From Roseiarcus sp963761435 (lineage in GTDB: Bacteria > Pseudomonadota > Alphaproteobacteria > Rhizobiales > Beijerinckiaceae), in NCBI GenBank assembly GCA_963761435.1, contig CAVXHJ010000029.1, positions 52,060-116,059 on the forward strand: 64,000 nucleotides of DNA, read 5' to 3'. The notes beneath the pieces are model-generated. The model did no database searches. It was not told where the DNA came from and was given only the letters and a program-made list of their open reading frames with translations. Position numbers and translations under genes: made by a program. Shown here piece after piece: positions 63,917 through 64,000 of the stretch. How positions within the stretch are numbered: position 1 is the stretch's first letter; each line of letters starts with the position of its first letter.

Positions 63917-64000
63917 GGGGGAGTGTCCCGAGCGGCAAAGGGGGCGGACTGTAAATCCGCTGGCTAAGCCTTCGTAGGTTCGAGTCCTACCTCCCCCACC
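63917..64000 (+). tRNA. tRNA-Tyr(GTA), last base outside the window
   Basis: Acceptor GGGGGAG/CTCCCCC, D-arm TGTCCCGAGCGGCAA region, anticodon stem GCGGA/TCCGC with loop CTGTAAA (anticodon GTA), a long class II variable arm, T-arm GTAGGTTCGAGTCCTAC. The window ends at CC of the CCA. Confidence 0.93.

Noticed and set aside
1..64000. CRISPR array
   Set aside because: No run of regularly spaced direct repeats with unique spacers was seen. The 21-bp tandem repeats near 45800 and 54260 have no spacers.

Overview
The window looks like chromosomal DNA of a GC-rich alphaproteobacterium of the order Hyphomicrobiales (Rhizobiales), possibly near the Beijerinckiaceae/Methylocystaceae. This is inferred from the Rhizobiales-type Porin_2 proteins, the pyrE-pdxJ-acpS and fabD-fabG-acpP-fabF-mltG clusters, and a TetR regulator resembling RutR beside a hydantoinase-type pyrimidine catabolic locus. 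No 16S gene is present, so the genus is not fixed.

Layout. 1-8.3 kb: the 5' part of a Rel/Spo (p)ppGpp synthetase gene, two tandem porin genes each with its own terminator, then acpS-pdxJ-pyrE and a cupin gene. 8.39-25.95 kb: a 17.5-kb integrative element sitting in the 3' half of a tRNA-Thr(TGT) gene. A 49-bp copy of the tRNA end marks the far boundary. The element carries a tyrosine integrase, a P4/D5-type primase-helicase, a serine resolvase, an HNH protein with a resolvase-like HTH tail, a tail-gene operon (including a G/GT-type chaperone with a perfect GGGTTTC slippery site, and a tape-measure protein), an IS5-family insertion, two copies of an XRE/small-protein module, a GYD-domain protein and a PEP-CTERM protein. 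25.95-28.2 kb: IS481 and ISNCY remnants, then a third porin.

28.8-37.6 kb: an OmpR-type two-component system, then a complete RND efflux operon (pump, adaptor, outer-membrane factor) followed by a small Cys-rich protein. 37.6-45.5 kb: a pyrimidine/hydantoin catabolic locus: RutR-like regulator, amidohydrolase, dihydropyrimidinase and an NMT1-type ABC transporter. The transporter genes are split by a DUF559 gene bracketed by long inverted repeats. 46-55.2 kb: LssY_C protein, M20 acetylornithine-deacetylase-like peptidase, ApaG, membrane adenylate cyclase, glnB-glnA, YkgJ-like protein, GT87 mannosyltransferase-like protein and a PAS-AraC regulator. 55.2-57.2 kb: a 4-hydroxyproline catabolic pair. 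57.2-64 kb: fatty-acid synthesis (fabD, fabG, acpP, fabF), mltG, rlmB and tRNA-Tyr.

A caution for the whole window: many otherwise well-conserved genes (mltG, a histidine kinase, three porins, the integrase, the primase, the tape measure) are split by single-base indels, often in G/C runs. Some must be sequencing errors, because every conserved block survives on both sides of the shift. In the island, true decay may add to this. 'Pseudogene' here therefore means 'reading frame broken as given'.
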